A stretch of DNA of 64,000 nt from Dethiosulfatarculus sandiegensis. GTDB taxonomy: Bacteria; Desulfobacterota; Desulfarculia; Desulfarculales; Desulfarculaceae. Shown here piece after piece: positions 46,469 to 56,051 of this stretch. The translations under genes and the position numbers were made by a program. The stretch lies in the NCBI RefSeq assembly GCF_000931935.2, contig NZ_AZAC01000014.1, forward strand, positions 186,001 to 250,000, written 5' to 3'. The notes under the pieces are model-generated. The model was not told the DNA's origin and searched no databases. It was given only the letters and a program-made list of their open reading frames with translations. The first letter of the stretch is position 1; the number at the start of each line of letters is the position of its first letter.

Positions 46469-48952
46469 ATGGCCATAGAGGCAATATCAGGCGAAAAGTC
46501 ACAAGAAATGAGTCTGGAGCAATTGTTTGAGGCCCTGGATGCCAAACCCCAGGGCCTGGGTTCAGATGAGGCTCAAAAGCGGCTTGACCGGTTTGGCCCC
46601 AATGCCCTTAGCGAAGAGAGTAAAAGCGCGCTTAAGGTGCTGGCCGGGTTTTTCTGGGGGCCCATCCCATGGATGATAGAAGTGGCGGCCTTGCTTTCGT
46701 CCCTGGTGGGGCATTGGGCCGATTTTGGCGTGATCGTTGTATTACTTGTTTTTAACGCCTTGATCGGGTTTTACCAGGAGCACAAGGCAGAGAGCGCCCT
46801 TACAGCCCTGAAGGGTCAGCTTGCCCTGATGGCCAAATGCCTTCGCGACGGTTCCTGGCAGGAGATACCGGCCCGGAACCTGGTGCCCGGTGATGTGGTG
46901 CACTTGAAATTGGGTGATATCATCCCGGCTGATGTAAAGCTCATGCAGGGCGGTTTTTTGAGTGTTGATCAGGCCGCCCTGACCGGCGAATCCCTGCCTG
47001 TGGCCAAAAAAGCCGGAGATGAGGCCTATTCCGGTTCAGTGGCTAAAAAAGGCGAGGTCTCGGCCCTGGTTTACGCCACCGGTGAAAACACCTTTTTCGG
47101 CCGCACCGCCCATTTGGTGGAGACCGCTTCCGCGCCTTCGCATTTCCAAAAGGCCGTGCTCACTATCGGCAATTACCTTATCTACCTCACCCTGGCCCTG
47201 GTGGTTCTTCTGGTGTTGGTGGGGCTGGAAAGAAGCCTGCCGATAATGGATCTTCTCCAGTTCGGCTTAATCCTTACCGTGGCGGCGATTCCGGTTGCCA
47301 TGCCCGCGGTTTTAAGTGTGACCATGGCCGTGGGCGCTTTGAGCCTTTCCAAAATGAAGGCCATTGTAAGCCGTCTGGAATCCATAGAGGAAATGGCCGG
47401 GATGGATGTGCTTTGTTCTGACAAGACCGGCACCCTCACCAAAAATCAACTGACCCTGGGGTCTCCCCTGGCCTTTGACAAGAACCCGGCCGAGGCTGTG
47501 ATCCTGGCCGCAGCCCTGGCCTCGCAGAAAGATGACCCGGACCCCATTGACCAGGCCGTGCGTCAGGGAGCAGAGGAAAAACAAGATCTTTCTCCTTTTC
47601 GTGTTCTGGAGTTCATCCCCTTTGATCCGGTGAGCAAGCGAACCGAGGCCCTGGTCCAAGGGCCGGATCAGGAGAAATTCCGGGTCAGCAAGGGCGCGCC
47701 CCAGGTTATGGCCGAGCTGTGCCGGGACCGGGATCTGGCTCGAAAGATCTCAGACCAGGTGGAAGAGCTGGCGGCCAAGGGATACCGCACTCTGGGAGTG
47801 GCCAGACAAGAGGAAAACGCGGCCTGGAGTTTTCTTGGCATCCTGCCTTTGTTTGATCCTCCCAGGGATGATGCCAAGGAGACGATTGAGCAAGCCCTGA
47901 GCCACGGAATCAAGGTCAAGATGATAACCGGGGACCATGGGGCCATTGCCAGGGAGACAGCCAGGCAATTGGGGCTTGGTATGAATATCAAGCCTGCGGA
48001 ACAGGTTTTTTCCGCTGTAACGGGTGGTCTTTCGGATATTGTTTCACAGGTGGAGGAGGCCGACGGCTTTGCCCAGGTTTTTCCGGAGCATAAATACAAT
48101 ATAGTCAAGACATTGCAATCAAACGGACATTTGGTGGCCATGACCGGAGACGGGGTGAACGACGCGCCTGCCCTTAAGCAGGCCGATGTGGGGATTGCGG
48201 TGAGCGGGGCCACGGACGCAGCCCGGGCGGCGGCTGACCTGGTGCTCACCGCACCGGGGCTCAAGGTGATTGTGCGGGCCGTGGAAGAGGCCAGGCGGAT
48301 CTTTGAACGCATGAACTCCTATGCCATATACCGCATCACCGAGACCATACGCATCATGATCTTTGTGGTCCTGGCCATGTTGATCTATAATTTCTACCCC
48401 ATCACCGCCATTATGATTATTTTGCTGGCCCTTTTAAACGATATCCCGATCATGACGATTGCCACGGACAACACCCGGCTCCCGGCCGGGCCGGTGCGCT
48501 GGGAAATGAAAAGGGTGCTCACCGTGGCCAGTGTGCTGGGCGGCATCGGGGTGGTGGAGACCTTTGGCCTTTTAATGCTGGCCAAAAACTGGCTGGGCCT
48601 GGATCTCGCCCAGATCCAGTCGTTTATTTTCCTCAAGCTGGCGGTGGCCGGTCATTTGACCCTGTTTGTGGCCCGCACCCCGGATTCAATGTGGAAAGGC
48701 CCTTATCCGGCCTCACCCATGATCTACTCCGCCCTGGTGACCAAGCTCCTGGCCACATTGGTGGTGGGCATGGGCTGGTTTGTGGCCCCCATATCCTGGG
48801 CCAATATTGCCTTGATTTGGGTTTATTGTCTGGTCTGGATGCAGATTGAGGATTGGGCCAAGCTTTCCGTGTTGCGTCATCTGGACGGGCTTCGTAAAAA
48901 GACCCACGCCTTCAGCCGCAGGCTGGGCAGGGTGCTGGTGCACAGGGGATAA
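46469..48952 (+). CDS. P-type proton ATPase (plasma-membrane H+-ATPase, P3A type)
   Basis: This 827-residue ion pump has the phosphorylation Asp318 in CSDKTGTLT, the actuator TGES motif (ALTGESLP), the membrane motif AAIPVAMPAVL, KGAP for nucleotide binding, and the hinge MTGDGVNDAPALKQADVGIAV. The short N-terminus, SVLGGIGVVETF and the total length match bacterial and archaeal relatives of the fungal/plant proton pump. It would extrude protons, or take part in pH homeostasis, at the expense of ATP. AAGGAAGCAGG precedes the ATG. It is monocistronic and convergent with a universal stress protein gene across a shared hairpin. Confidence 0.92.
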   Translation: MAIEAISGEKSQEMSLEQLFEALDAKPQGLGSDEAQKRLDRFGPNALSEESKSALKVLAGFFWGPIPWMIEVAALLSSLVGHWADFGVIVVLLVFNALIGFYQEHKAESALTALKGQLALMAKCLRDGSWQEIPARNLVPGDVVHLKLGDIIPADVKLMQGGFLSVDQAALTGESLPVAKKAGDEAYSGSVAKKGEVSALVYATGENTFFGRTAHLVETASAPSHFQKAVLTIGNYLIYLTLALVVLLVLVGLERSLPIMDLLQFGLILTVAAIPVAMPAVLSVTMAVGALSLSKMKAIVSRLESIEEMAGMDVLCSDKTGTLTKNQLTLGSPLAFDKNPAEAVILAAALASQKDDPDPIDQAVRQGAEEKQDLSPFRVLEFIPFDPVSKRTEALVQGPDQEKFRVSKGAPQVMAELCRDRDLARKISDQVEELAAKGYRTLGVARQEENAAWSFLGILPLFDPPRDDAKETIEQALSHGIKVKMITGDHGAIARETARQLGLGMNIKPAEQVFSAVTGGLSDIVSQVEEADGFAQVFPEHKYNIVKTLQSNGHLVAMTGDGVNDAPALKQADVGIAVSGATDAARAAADLVLTAPGLKVIVRAVEEARRIFERMNSYAIYRITETIRIMIFVVLAMLIYNFYPITAIMIILLALLNDIPIMTIATDNTRLPAGPVRWEMKRVLTVASVLGGIGVVETFGLLMLAKNWLGLDLAQIQSFIFLKLAVAGHLTLFVARTPDSMWKGPYPASPMIYSALVTKLLATLVVGMGWFVAPISWANIALIWVYCLVWMQIEDWAKLSVLRHLDGLRKKTHAFSRRLGRVLVHRG

Positions 48953-48973
48953 ATAAGAGCGGATAAAGAAATT

Positions 48974-49011
48974 ACCCGGCCGTCAGGGCGTGAATTGCCT
49001 GACGGCCGGGT
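48974..49011. terminator. Bidirectional terminator between ATPase and stress protein genes
   Basis: A perfect 14-bp GC-rich stem (48974-48987 with 48998-49011) sits between two convergent genes. Confidence 0.8.
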
Positions 49012-49020
49012 GTTCGGCGT

Positions 49021-49524
49021 TTATAGATTTTGTTTTCGGTCTTCTACTGCTTTACCGGGCTTTATGGTGAAAACCGGAATTTTGGCGTTTCTCACCACTT
49101 TTTCCGTGGTGCTGCCGAAAAACCTGGGGCCTGCGCTCTCATCTCCCCAGCCCTGGGTGGCCATGACAATCAAATCCACCTTAAGGGTCTCTGCCGCCTC
49201 CAATATCTCCCTGGCCGGGTCTCCGGTCACAATGTGCTTGATCTGCACCGGGCAGCCGGAGAGGTCGTTCTGGCAGATGTTGTTTATCTTTTCCTCTATG
49301 CGCGCCCTTTCCTTTTCCTGCAATTTGACCATAGCCTTGGTATTGGCGTCTCCGTAGATGTGGTCATATTCATTGAAATCCGTGGCAACATAGAGGAGGT
49401 GCACCTGGGCGTCAAAGCGGGAAGCCAGCATATCCACATAGGCCGAGGCCGCCTGGCTGCCCGGGGAAAGATCCGTGGGCCAAAGAATGGTGTTTATTTG
49501 GGGAACAAAGGGGGAATCTTTCAT
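49021..49524 (-). CDS. Universal stress protein (UspA family)
   Basis: This 167-residue protein has the UspA fold pattern: ILWPTDLSPGSQAASAYVDMLA at the start, VHLLYVA, and a C-terminal VDLIVMATQGWGD...GSTTEKVVRNAKIPVFTI segment related to the ATP-binding G-2x-G-9x-G(S/T) motif. The start at ATG 49524 is preceded by GGAGG; ATG 49536 would overlap that site. Such proteins bind ATP or are stress-response modulators. It is the last gene before a shared terminator and follows the 2-oxoacid oxidoreductase genes on the same strand by about 50 bp, so it may belong to their transcript. Confidence 0.9.
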   Translation of the reverse strand: MKDSPFVPQINTILWPTDLSPGSQAASAYVDMLASRFDAQVHLLYVATDFNEYDHIYGDANTKAMVKLQEKERARIEEKINNICQNDLSGCPVQIKHIVTGDPAREILEAAETLKVDLIVMATQGWGDESAGPRFFGSTTEKVVRNAKIPVFTIKPGKAVEDRKQNL

Positions 49525-49571
49525 GACCGCCTCCATTGTCTTGGACTTATTTCTTGCCCGTTTTACTCTTC

Positions 49572-50423
49572 CTACTTATAAGTCTCCAAAATATTTTTAA
49601 ATTTATCAAGGTCCACTTCCATCTTGGCCAAGGGCCCGTGCTTAAGCGCCTCCAGGTGCTCCCCAAAGGGCTTTCTTTCGGTCTGATAAAGCACTCCGAT
49701 CGGGATTTGATCGCCAAATTTACGGCTGAGTTCAAGAGCCCTGGTCCAGTCGGTGGGGTCGTGCTCGCCTTCGATTTTATAGACCCTCTCCTGGTACCAT
49801 TTATGGGTGTTTATCTTGTTAAAGGAAACGCAAGGTTGCAGCACATCCACCAGGGACAGGCCCTGGTGGTCTATGGCTCCCTTTATAAGCCCTGCCAGGT
49901 GCTCCGTCTCCCCGGCAAATCCCCGGGCCACATATCCCACCCGCATGGCAACCGCCGCGGCCATGGGATTAAAGGGGGTGTTCTGGGAGCCGTGGGGCTG
50001 GGCTTTGGTTGTAAAGCCCCTTTGGCTGGTGGGGCTGGCCTGGCCCTTGGTCAGGCCGTAGACCTGGTTGTCGTGGGCAATGATGGTGATGTTGGGGTTC
50101 CTGCGGCAGGCGGCCATAAAATGGTTTCCACCTTCGCCATAGTGGCATCCGTCGCCGCTTTCGGCAATGACCACCAGATCCGGGTTGGCCATCTTGATGC
50201 CCGTGGCCGCAGGCACACTTCTGCCGTGCAGGCCGTTAAAGGCGTTGCAGTTCAGATAGTGGGGCATCTTGGCGGCCTGGCCGATGCCGCTTACCATGCA
50301 TATTTCATGGGGCATGAGGCCCAGGTCAACCAGGGCCTGGATCAGGGCCTTTCGTATGCCGAAATTACCGCAGCCCGGGCACCAGGCGGTTTCAAAGACT
50401 CCGTAATCTTCTATTGTCGCCAT
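49572..50423 (-). CDS. korB: 2-oxoacid:ferredoxin oxidoreductase, beta subunit
   Basis: This 283-residue subunit carries the thiamine diphosphate site: WCPGCGNFGIRKAL near the N-terminus and GDGCHYGEGGNHF...NPNITIIAHDN as the GDG...N magnesium/ThDP motif. The pairing with a fused gamma-alpha subunit is typical of 2-oxoglutarate or other 2-oxoacid:ferredoxin oxidoreductases; specificity is not certain. The ribosome site AAAGGAG lies inside the end of the alpha gene, and the two are 5 bp apart. The complex decarboxylates a 2-oxoacid to an acyl-CoA with reduction of ferredoxin. Confidence 0.9.
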   Translation of the reverse strand: MATIEDYGVFETAWCPGCGNFGIRKALIQALVDLGLMPHEICMVSGIGQAAKMPHYLNCNAFNGLHGRSVPAATGIKMANPDLVVIAESGDGCHYGEGGNHFMAACRRNPNITIIAHDNQVYGLTKGQASPTSQRGFTTKAQPHGSQNTPFNPMAAAVAMRVGYVARGFAGETEHLAGLIKGAIDHQGLSLVDVLQPCVSFNKINTHKWYQERVYKIEGEHDPTDWTRALELSRKFGDQIPIGVLYQTERKPFGEHLEALKHGPLAKMEVDLDKFKNILETYK

Positions 50424-50428
50424 GATTC

Positions 50429-52117
50429 TTATTCTCCTTTACCCAGGCTGTCTAAAATGTATTCCGCATCAAAGGGAAGCCCGTCGTAACGCAAAACCAG
50501 ACGATGGGCCTCAAAGCCGGTTTCCCGGCGCACCAGCTTGGCAAACTGGCCGGTGGCATTGCCTTCCACAAAGACAACCTGACCCGCCTTTTTGAACGCA
50601 TCCAAAAAATGGCGCTGGTCCAGGGGCCACACCTGGCTGAAATGGCAGGCTTGGGCCCTTTGGCCCCTTTGCTTCAGTTCCTGTACAGCCTCTTGGCATA
50701 TGCCCTTGCTGCTCCCCCAGGAGACCAAAAGGATTTCCGGGCCGGTATCCCCTTCAAACTTGGGCGGAACAACCTTTTCCAATAAAAGGGCGTGCTTGCG
50801 CAGGCGCTTGTCGTTTATTTCAATGCGTACAGAGAGGTCTTCCGTGATGTGGCCGTCCGGGGTGTGCTCGTCACTGTCCGTAACCACCAGCCATTGGCCC
50901 AGGCCGGGGATGGCCCTGGGCGAGAGGCCGTCTTGGGTGATGACATAGCGCTGGTAATCGCTTCCAAAACCGGTTTGGTTCTTTCCGGTGACGAGCGGGG
51001 TGAATCCGGCCAGGTCAAAGGGCTCCACCGCCCGCAGGGAATCGGCCAGATACTGGTCGGTGAGGATGATCACCGGCCCCTGGGTGTCTTCGGCCAGCTT
51101 GACGGCGGACCGGGCCAGGTCAAAGCATTCTTTCACACTTCCCGGAGCCAGGATGGCCCTGGGAAACTCGCCATGCCCGGCGTGCAGGGCAAACTCCAGA
51201 TCCGCCTGCTCGGTGCGGGTCGGCAGGCCGGTGGCCGGGCCGGGCCTCTGGGCAATTGCGATCACCACCGGCACCTCGGCCATACCGGCCAGGCTTAAGC
51301 CTTCGACCATAAGGGCAAAGCCGCCGCCGCTGGTGGTGACCAGGGTCGGGGCCCCGGCATAGGATGCGCCCACGGCCATATTTATGGCCGCTATTTCGTC
51401 TTCGGCCTGTTCATAGGCCACTTTCATTTTGTCGGCATGCTTGATCACGGTAAGGGCAATGGAGGTGGAAGGGGTCATGGGGTAAAAGCTCAAAAACTTT
51501 ATTCCCCCGGCCAGGGCGCCGAGGCCCAGGGCTTCGTTTCCGTTCAGCATAAGCCGCTCCGGCCCGGTCAAGGGCTCGGCCAGCTGTTCAAAGCCGTTGG
51601 TTGCTTCTTCCGTGAAACCATAGGCATTGTCCATGGCCTGACGGTTTTTTTCCATAATATCCCGGCTCTTTTTGCCAAGCAGCTGCAAAAGGGCGTCTAA
51701 GACCAGCTCCTTTTTAAGGCCCAGTAAAGAAGCCGCCACCCCTAAGGCCAGGGTGTTTAAGTAGCGCTTTTCGGCCAGCTCCTTAAAGGGAACATTAAAA
51801 CAGCCGGTTGTGCCGCAGGTAAGCCCCTGATCTGCCACAACCAGGGCCTTTGGGTTGAGTTCATTTTGATGGTCATCCACGGCCTGTTGATTAAGGGCCA
51901 CCAAAAGATCGATATTACGGGCCGGTGCGGTTATTTTCTTTACAGAGGCCCTGATGGCAAAGGTGTTGTATCCTCCCCGAACTCTGGACATGTAATCCTG
52001 GCGAACCACAATATGATATCCGGCCCTGACCAGGGCTTTGGCCAGGCACTGGCCAATGGTGACCAGGCCCTGACCCGCCTCTCCACCTATCAGAATGCTA
52101 AGTTGGTTTTTTTTCAT
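50429..52117 (-). CDS. korA: 2-oxoacid:ferredoxin oxidoreductase, fused gamma-alpha subunit
   Basis: This 562-residue protein has an N-terminal gamma domain (ILIGGEAGQGLVTIGQCLAKAL, then QDYMSRVRGGYNTF) of about 190 residues. It is joined to an alpha domain with GNEALGLGALAGGIKFLSFYPMTPSTS and the conserved EQAEDEIAAINMAVGASYAGA segment. This gamma-alpha fusion is characteristic of KorA-type oxidoreductases. ATG 52117 was chosen because GGAAAGGCAGG precedes it; an upstream frame to 52210 lacks support. It is the first gene of the operon with korB. No delta (ferredoxin-like) subunit is adjacent. Confidence 0.9.
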   Translation of the reverse strand: MKKNQLSILIGGEAGQGLVTIGQCLAKALVRAGYHIVVRQDYMSRVRGGYNTFAIRASVKKITAPARNIDLLVALNQQAVDDHQNELNPKALVVADQGLTCGTTGCFNVPFKELAEKRYLNTLALGVAASLLGLKKELVLDALLQLLGKKSRDIMEKNRQAMDNAYGFTEEATNGFEQLAEPLTGPERLMLNGNEALGLGALAGGIKFLSFYPMTPSTSIALTVIKHADKMKVAYEQAEDEIAAINMAVGASYAGAPTLVTTSGGGFALMVEGLSLAGMAEVPVVIAIAQRPGPATGLPTRTEQADLEFALHAGHGEFPRAILAPGSVKECFDLARSAVKLAEDTQGPVIILTDQYLADSLRAVEPFDLAGFTPLVTGKNQTGFGSDYQRYVITQDGLSPRAIPGLGQWLVVTDSDEHTPDGHITEDLSVRIEINDKRLRKHALLLEKVVPPKFEGDTGPEILLVSWGSSKGICQEAVQELKQRGQRAQACHFSQVWPLDQRHFLDAFKKAGQVVFVEGNATGQFAKLVRRETGFEAHRLVLRYDGLPFDAEYILDSLGKGE

Positions 52118-52924
52118 TTGCCTGCCTTTCCAAGGGGGCAGTTGATGGAACTCGATTTTCTTGCTTGATAAATGCCTGAGTCGGCAATTTGAATCCATTA
52201 CCAAAAGCATGACTATGGATTTAGTTGAATGTCAAGAAATCAATTTAATTTCAGAGTTGTGAGTGTCTTTAACTTGAGTTGGGAAAAAAGGATCATTGTA
52301 AATTACTGATCTTTTAAATCAAAGATGGTTAAGGATTTATCCGGTTAGAAATCAGAATTTAAAATTAACTAAGAAATGGAATTATTTTCTTGGAAAAACA
52401 ATAAATTATTAACTGATTTCACAAAAAAACCTCACAGGCCTTGTGTTGGGCATGCCCTGCCCATAAAATCCGCTGTTTTTTTGAATATGCTCACGGGCTT
52501 GTTCTCCCGGACAACGGCTGTTTTCTGGTCTTTCAAGCTCCGGTGGGGGCAGTCCAGCTGCTCCTTGGGGAGAGTTTGTCATATATATTGTTTTTTTAGA
52601 GGTAATATCCTGTTCTGCCTAGGAATTATGGGGGAACCCGTCCCGGTTGCCTTTGAAACTCTTGAAAATTTCGAAAATTATTTGATAAATCAATAGGTTT
52701 TATCTGAAATATTTTTTCAGTGAATTGCCTGTGTTTTTAACCTGACAATATTACTTTAAATTTGCTTGATTGGTTTGATGTTCGGACCACAAACCCGCTT
52801 GACCATAATCGGCTGATCCAGGCACTATTATAGATAGTACTTTTGTATACGGCATACAGATAATAGGAATTTTTTCAGTTCATCAGCGGCTTATTGAAGT
52901 TCCAGCGGGGGGCGTTTTTTAAAA
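52118..52924. other. Divergent intergenic region
   Basis: About 0.8 kb between the minus-strand korAB genes and the plus-strand molybdoenzyme gene. It is AT-rich. A 106-codon plus-strand frame (52376-52696) has no ribosome site and an unconvincing composition. Promoters for both directions must lie here but none is clear. Confidence 0.4.
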
Positions 52925-55168
52925 ATGCGACCATCAGAAGATGGTGTGCCTATGAAAGGCATGCCAAATGATAAACAGCCAACCATGGTCAAACCGACCA
53001 TCTGCTCCATATGCAGCCCGGTCACCCATTGCGGCATAGACGCTCATGTTAGGGACAACCGGGTAGTTAAGATTGAAGGCAGCAAGGAAAATCCGCACAG
53101 CAAAGGAGCCCTTTGCTCAAAGGGTGCTGCCAGCAGGCAATACATTCATCATCCGGACCGGCTTAAAACCCCTCTTTTACGTAAGGGCCCCAGGGGTGAA
53201 GGAGATTTTGAGCCGATTTCCTGGTCTGAGGCTCTGGATTTAATGGCTGAGAGGCTTCTGCAATATAAAAAGGAATCAGGCCCTGAGTCTGTGGCCTTTT
53301 TCGCCGGCTACCCCAAATGGCTGCGGCCCTTTTTGCGCAGGCTGTGCCTGGGGTTCGGTTCGCCCAACTACATGACCGAATCCTCCACCTGCTCCGCGGC
53401 CGCCTCCTTGGCCTTTAACCTTAATTACGGGGCTGCGCCGGGTCCCGACCTCTCCAAAACTAAATGCCTGCTGGTCTGGTCGCGCAATCCCGCCTTTTCC
53501 AATAACCCCATGGCCAGGTCTTTGGACAAGCTTATAAAAAGGGGAGTTCCCATTATCGATGTGGGGCCCATCTTCACCCCTTTGTCTGCCAAGGCCGCGG
53601 TTCATCTGCGCAACAGGCCCGGCACCTCCGGCGCTTTGGCCCTGGGCATGGCCAGGGTGATTGTAAACAATGATTTGTTTGATCGTGAATTTATTCGGCA
53701 ATGGAGCCATGGATTCAGCGAGTTTCGGGCATATATCCAGGAGTTCACCCCGGAAAAGACAGAAGAGATAACCGGGGTGCCCAAGGAGCTGATGGAAAAA
53801 GCGGCCCGCATGTATGCCGCTACAAAGCCCGCGGCCATGCTCACCAGCCCCAATGCGACGGTGCATCACACCAACGGAGTGCAAAACCACCGCGCCCTGA
53901 CGGCCCTGATCGGACTTACCGGCAATTATGACGCTCCGGGCGGCAACAAGGTCATGCCCGGGTGCTATCTGTATGTGAAAAACGGGCACACCACCAGGCA
54001 AAAAAAGTTTGAAAGCCCTTGCTCCATAGAAGACCTGGCCCCAAGGGTGGGGCAGGCCGAACACCCCCTTTGGTGCAGGTTCACAGGCCAGGCCCAGGCC
54101 ATGCATTTGCCCGGCTGGTTGAAAAGGCAAAAGCCTTATCCCATCCGCTCCCTGGTGGCCTTTGGCCTGAACCACCGCATGTGGCCTGCTCCGGACCTGC
54201 TGCGAGAGAGTTTGGCTGAGCTGGATTTCCTGGTGGATGTGGATCTGTTTTTTACTGACAGCGCCAGGATGGCGGATCTGGTTTTACCTGCCTGTTCTTC
54301 TTTCGAACGAAGCGAGTTCAAGGCATATCCTGAGAATTACGCCATATTCACCACACCCGCCCTGGAACCCCTGGGAGAATCCAGGCCGGATGTGGATATA
54401 ATCTGCGATCTTGCCCAAAGGCTGACTCCGCAAGACGAGCTGTTGACCAAAGGGCATGAGGCCTGTCTGGACTGGATGCTCAAGCCCATGGGCCTGACTG
54501 TTAATGATTTCAAGGGACATGTACGGGGAAGAAAGCTTCCCCCACCCAAGCCGGTGGCCTATTACAAATACAGGGAAAAGGGTTTTGACACCCCCAGCGG
54601 CAAAATGGAGTTTTATTCCGAAAAAATGGCCCGATCCGGGCTGGACCCCTTGCCAAAATATCAGGAGCCGCGCTTAAGCCCCCTTGATTCGCCTGAAAAA
54701 GAGTCTTTCCCCCTGATTCTGACTACTGGTTTTCGGCTGCCCATGTTCATCCACAGCCGCACCTTCAGAGTGCCCTGGCTAAGGGCCCTTTATCCGGACC
54801 CTTGCGTGGATATAAACCCTGAAGACGCCCGGGCAAGGGGGCTTGGCCAGGGGGATTGGGTGAAGCTCGCCACCAAAAGAGGGGCCATAAAGGTGCGGGC
54901 CAATCTTACTGAAATGCTGCCGCCCAAGGTGGTGAGCATGTATCACGCCTGGCCCGAAGCAGATGTGAACCTATTAATTGAGCCCGATTATCAGGACCCT
55001 GTCTCGGGTTATCCCGGATTTAAGTCCCTTTTGTGTGAGGTCTCCCTCTTTGAAGAAAAGAATTCTTCTTTACAGGTGGGAGAACGGCATTTTGATTTGT
55101 CTGAAACGACGAATCAGAACCTTGGCCCGGAATGCGACGGAAATAATAGATTGGTTTTTTATCAGTGA
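52925..55168 (+). CDS. Molybdopterin oxidoreductase (DMSO reductase superfamily)
   Basis: This 747-residue molybdenum or tungsten enzyme has an N-terminal [4Fe-4S] site (CSICSPVTHC then GALCSKG). A likely metal-ligand Cys156 lies in ESSTCSAAASLAFN. The bis-MGD segments include WSRNPAFSNNPMA and LTTGFRLPMFIHSRTFR near the C-terminal dinucleotide-binding domain. There is no twin-arginine signal, so it acts in the cytoplasm. Its partner is the ferredoxin-like subunit 240 bp downstream. The substrate is not evident; relatives reduce sulfur oxyanions, sulfoxides or act on aldehydes. The start is uncertain: ATG 52925, 52952 and 52964 are all possible, none with a clear ribosome site. Confidence 0.85.
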   Translation: MRPSEDGVPMKGMPNDKQPTMVKPTICSICSPVTHCGIDAHVRDNRVVKIEGSKENPHSKGALCSKGAASRQYIHHPDRLKTPLLRKGPRGEGDFEPISWSEALDLMAERLLQYKKESGPESVAFFAGYPKWLRPFLRRLCLGFGSPNYMTESSTCSAAASLAFNLNYGAAPGPDLSKTKCLLVWSRNPAFSNNPMARSLDKLIKRGVPIIDVGPIFTPLSAKAAVHLRNRPGTSGALALGMARVIVNNDLFDREFIRQWSHGFSEFRAYIQEFTPEKTEEITGVPKELMEKAARMYAATKPAAMLTSPNATVHHTNGVQNHRALTALIGLTGNYDAPGGNKVMPGCYLYVKNGHTTRQKKFESPCSIEDLAPRVGQAEHPLWCRFTGQAQAMHLPGWLKRQKPYPIRSLVAFGLNHRMWPAPDLLRESLAELDFLVDVDLFFTDSARMADLVLPACSSFERSEFKAYPENYAIFTTPALEPLGESRPDVDIICDLAQRLTPQDELLTKGHEACLDWMLKPMGLTVNDFKGHVRGRKLPPPKPVAYYKYREKGFDTPSGKMEFYSEKMARSGLDPLPKYQEPRLSPLDSPEKESFPLILTTGFRLPMFIHSRTFRVPWLRALYPDPCVDINPEDARARGLGQGDWVKLATKRGAIKVRANLTEMLPPKVVSMYHAWPEADVNLLIEPDYQDPVSGYPGFKSLLCEVSLFEEKNSSLQVGERHFDLSETTNQNLGPECDGNNRLVFYQ

Positions 55169-55408
55169 TTCATCGCAGGTAACCGGTTTTTTGAAAAACA
55201 GGTTTTGTTTATCACTGGTTTTATAAGATTGGGCTTGCCTTAGTATCTAAAATTTGGCAATTTGTCCCAATCATTGCAAAATTTGATCACTTCCCTTTAT
55301 GGCGGCCGGTTTTGGATTCTTTTCACCGGCTTTGGGTCGAGCTTTTTCGCCCGGCTGTTTGGGGAAGGGGCTGTCCGGCTAACCGGACGGTTGGAGGGGT
55401 GGTTTGAT

Positions 55409-55933
55409 ATGCAGTGGGTATTCACCTTTGACACCTATCTGTGCTCCGGTTGTATGGCTTGTGTAATCGCCTGTCAGGATCAGAATGATCTTTCACCGCA
55501 AATGGGCAGTTTCAGGATTGTGACCAAACAGGAAGAGGGCTCACACCCCAAGGTGTCTCTTTCTTTTGTATCCGTGGCCTGCCAGCACTGTGTTGAGGCC
55601 CCTTGCGTATTGGCCTGCCCCGTAGACGCTCTGTATAAAAGGAGTGAGGACGGCCTGGTGCTGGTAAACAAAGATGTCTGTATCGGCTGCCGCACCTGTG
55701 AAGATGTCTGCCCTTATGGGGCGGCCCATTTTGATTATCAGGGCAGAATGGCCAAATGCCATTTCTGCGTGGACCGCCTGGCTCAAGGCCAGGAACCCGC
55801 CTGTGTGCGGGTCTGCCATACCGGGGCCTTGGGATTTGGCCCCAAAGAAGAGATGATAGACGTGGGGCTTGAGGAAACAACAGGCCTTTTGAGCCAGGCC
55901 TTGGGCTCCCAGAACCGCCTGGACCCGGCTTGA
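55409..55933 (+). CDS. 4Fe-4S ferredoxin-type electron-transfer subunit
   Basis: This 174-residue DmsB-like subunit has four cysteine clusters: CSGCMACVIAC, CQHCVEAPCVLACP, CIGCRTCEDVCP and CHFCVDRLAQGQEPACVRVC. They can hold four [4Fe-4S] clusters. ATG 55409 is chosen because GGAGGGG precedes it and MQWVFTFDTYLCSGC is the usual family start. The frame stays open for 49 more codons upstream (to TTG 55262) with plausible hydrophobic sequence but no ribosome site. It should pass electrons between the upstream molybdoenzyme and a ferredoxin or quinone partner. No membrane anchor subunit is encoded nearby. Confidence 0.88.
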   Translation: MQWVFTFDTYLCSGCMACVIACQDQNDLSPQMGSFRIVTKQEEGSHPKVSLSFVSVACQHCVEAPCVLACPVDALYKRSEDGLVLVNKDVCIGCRTCEDVCPYGAAHFDYQGRMAKCHFCVDRLAQGQEPACVRVCHTGALGFGPKEEMIDVGLEETTGLLSQALGSQNRLDPA

Positions 55934-56051
55934 AGAACCGCTCTGCTTAACTTGTTGAAACTGACCACCGTTTAAGCCTGTGCCCGGTGGTGGCTTACTC
56001 GCAGGTTAAACCCTGACCATGAATGCAATCCGAAAGCTTTCCTCGTTTTTT

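Noticed and set aside
52376-52696. 106-codon plus-strand frame
   Set aside because: No ribosome site and no coherent composition.
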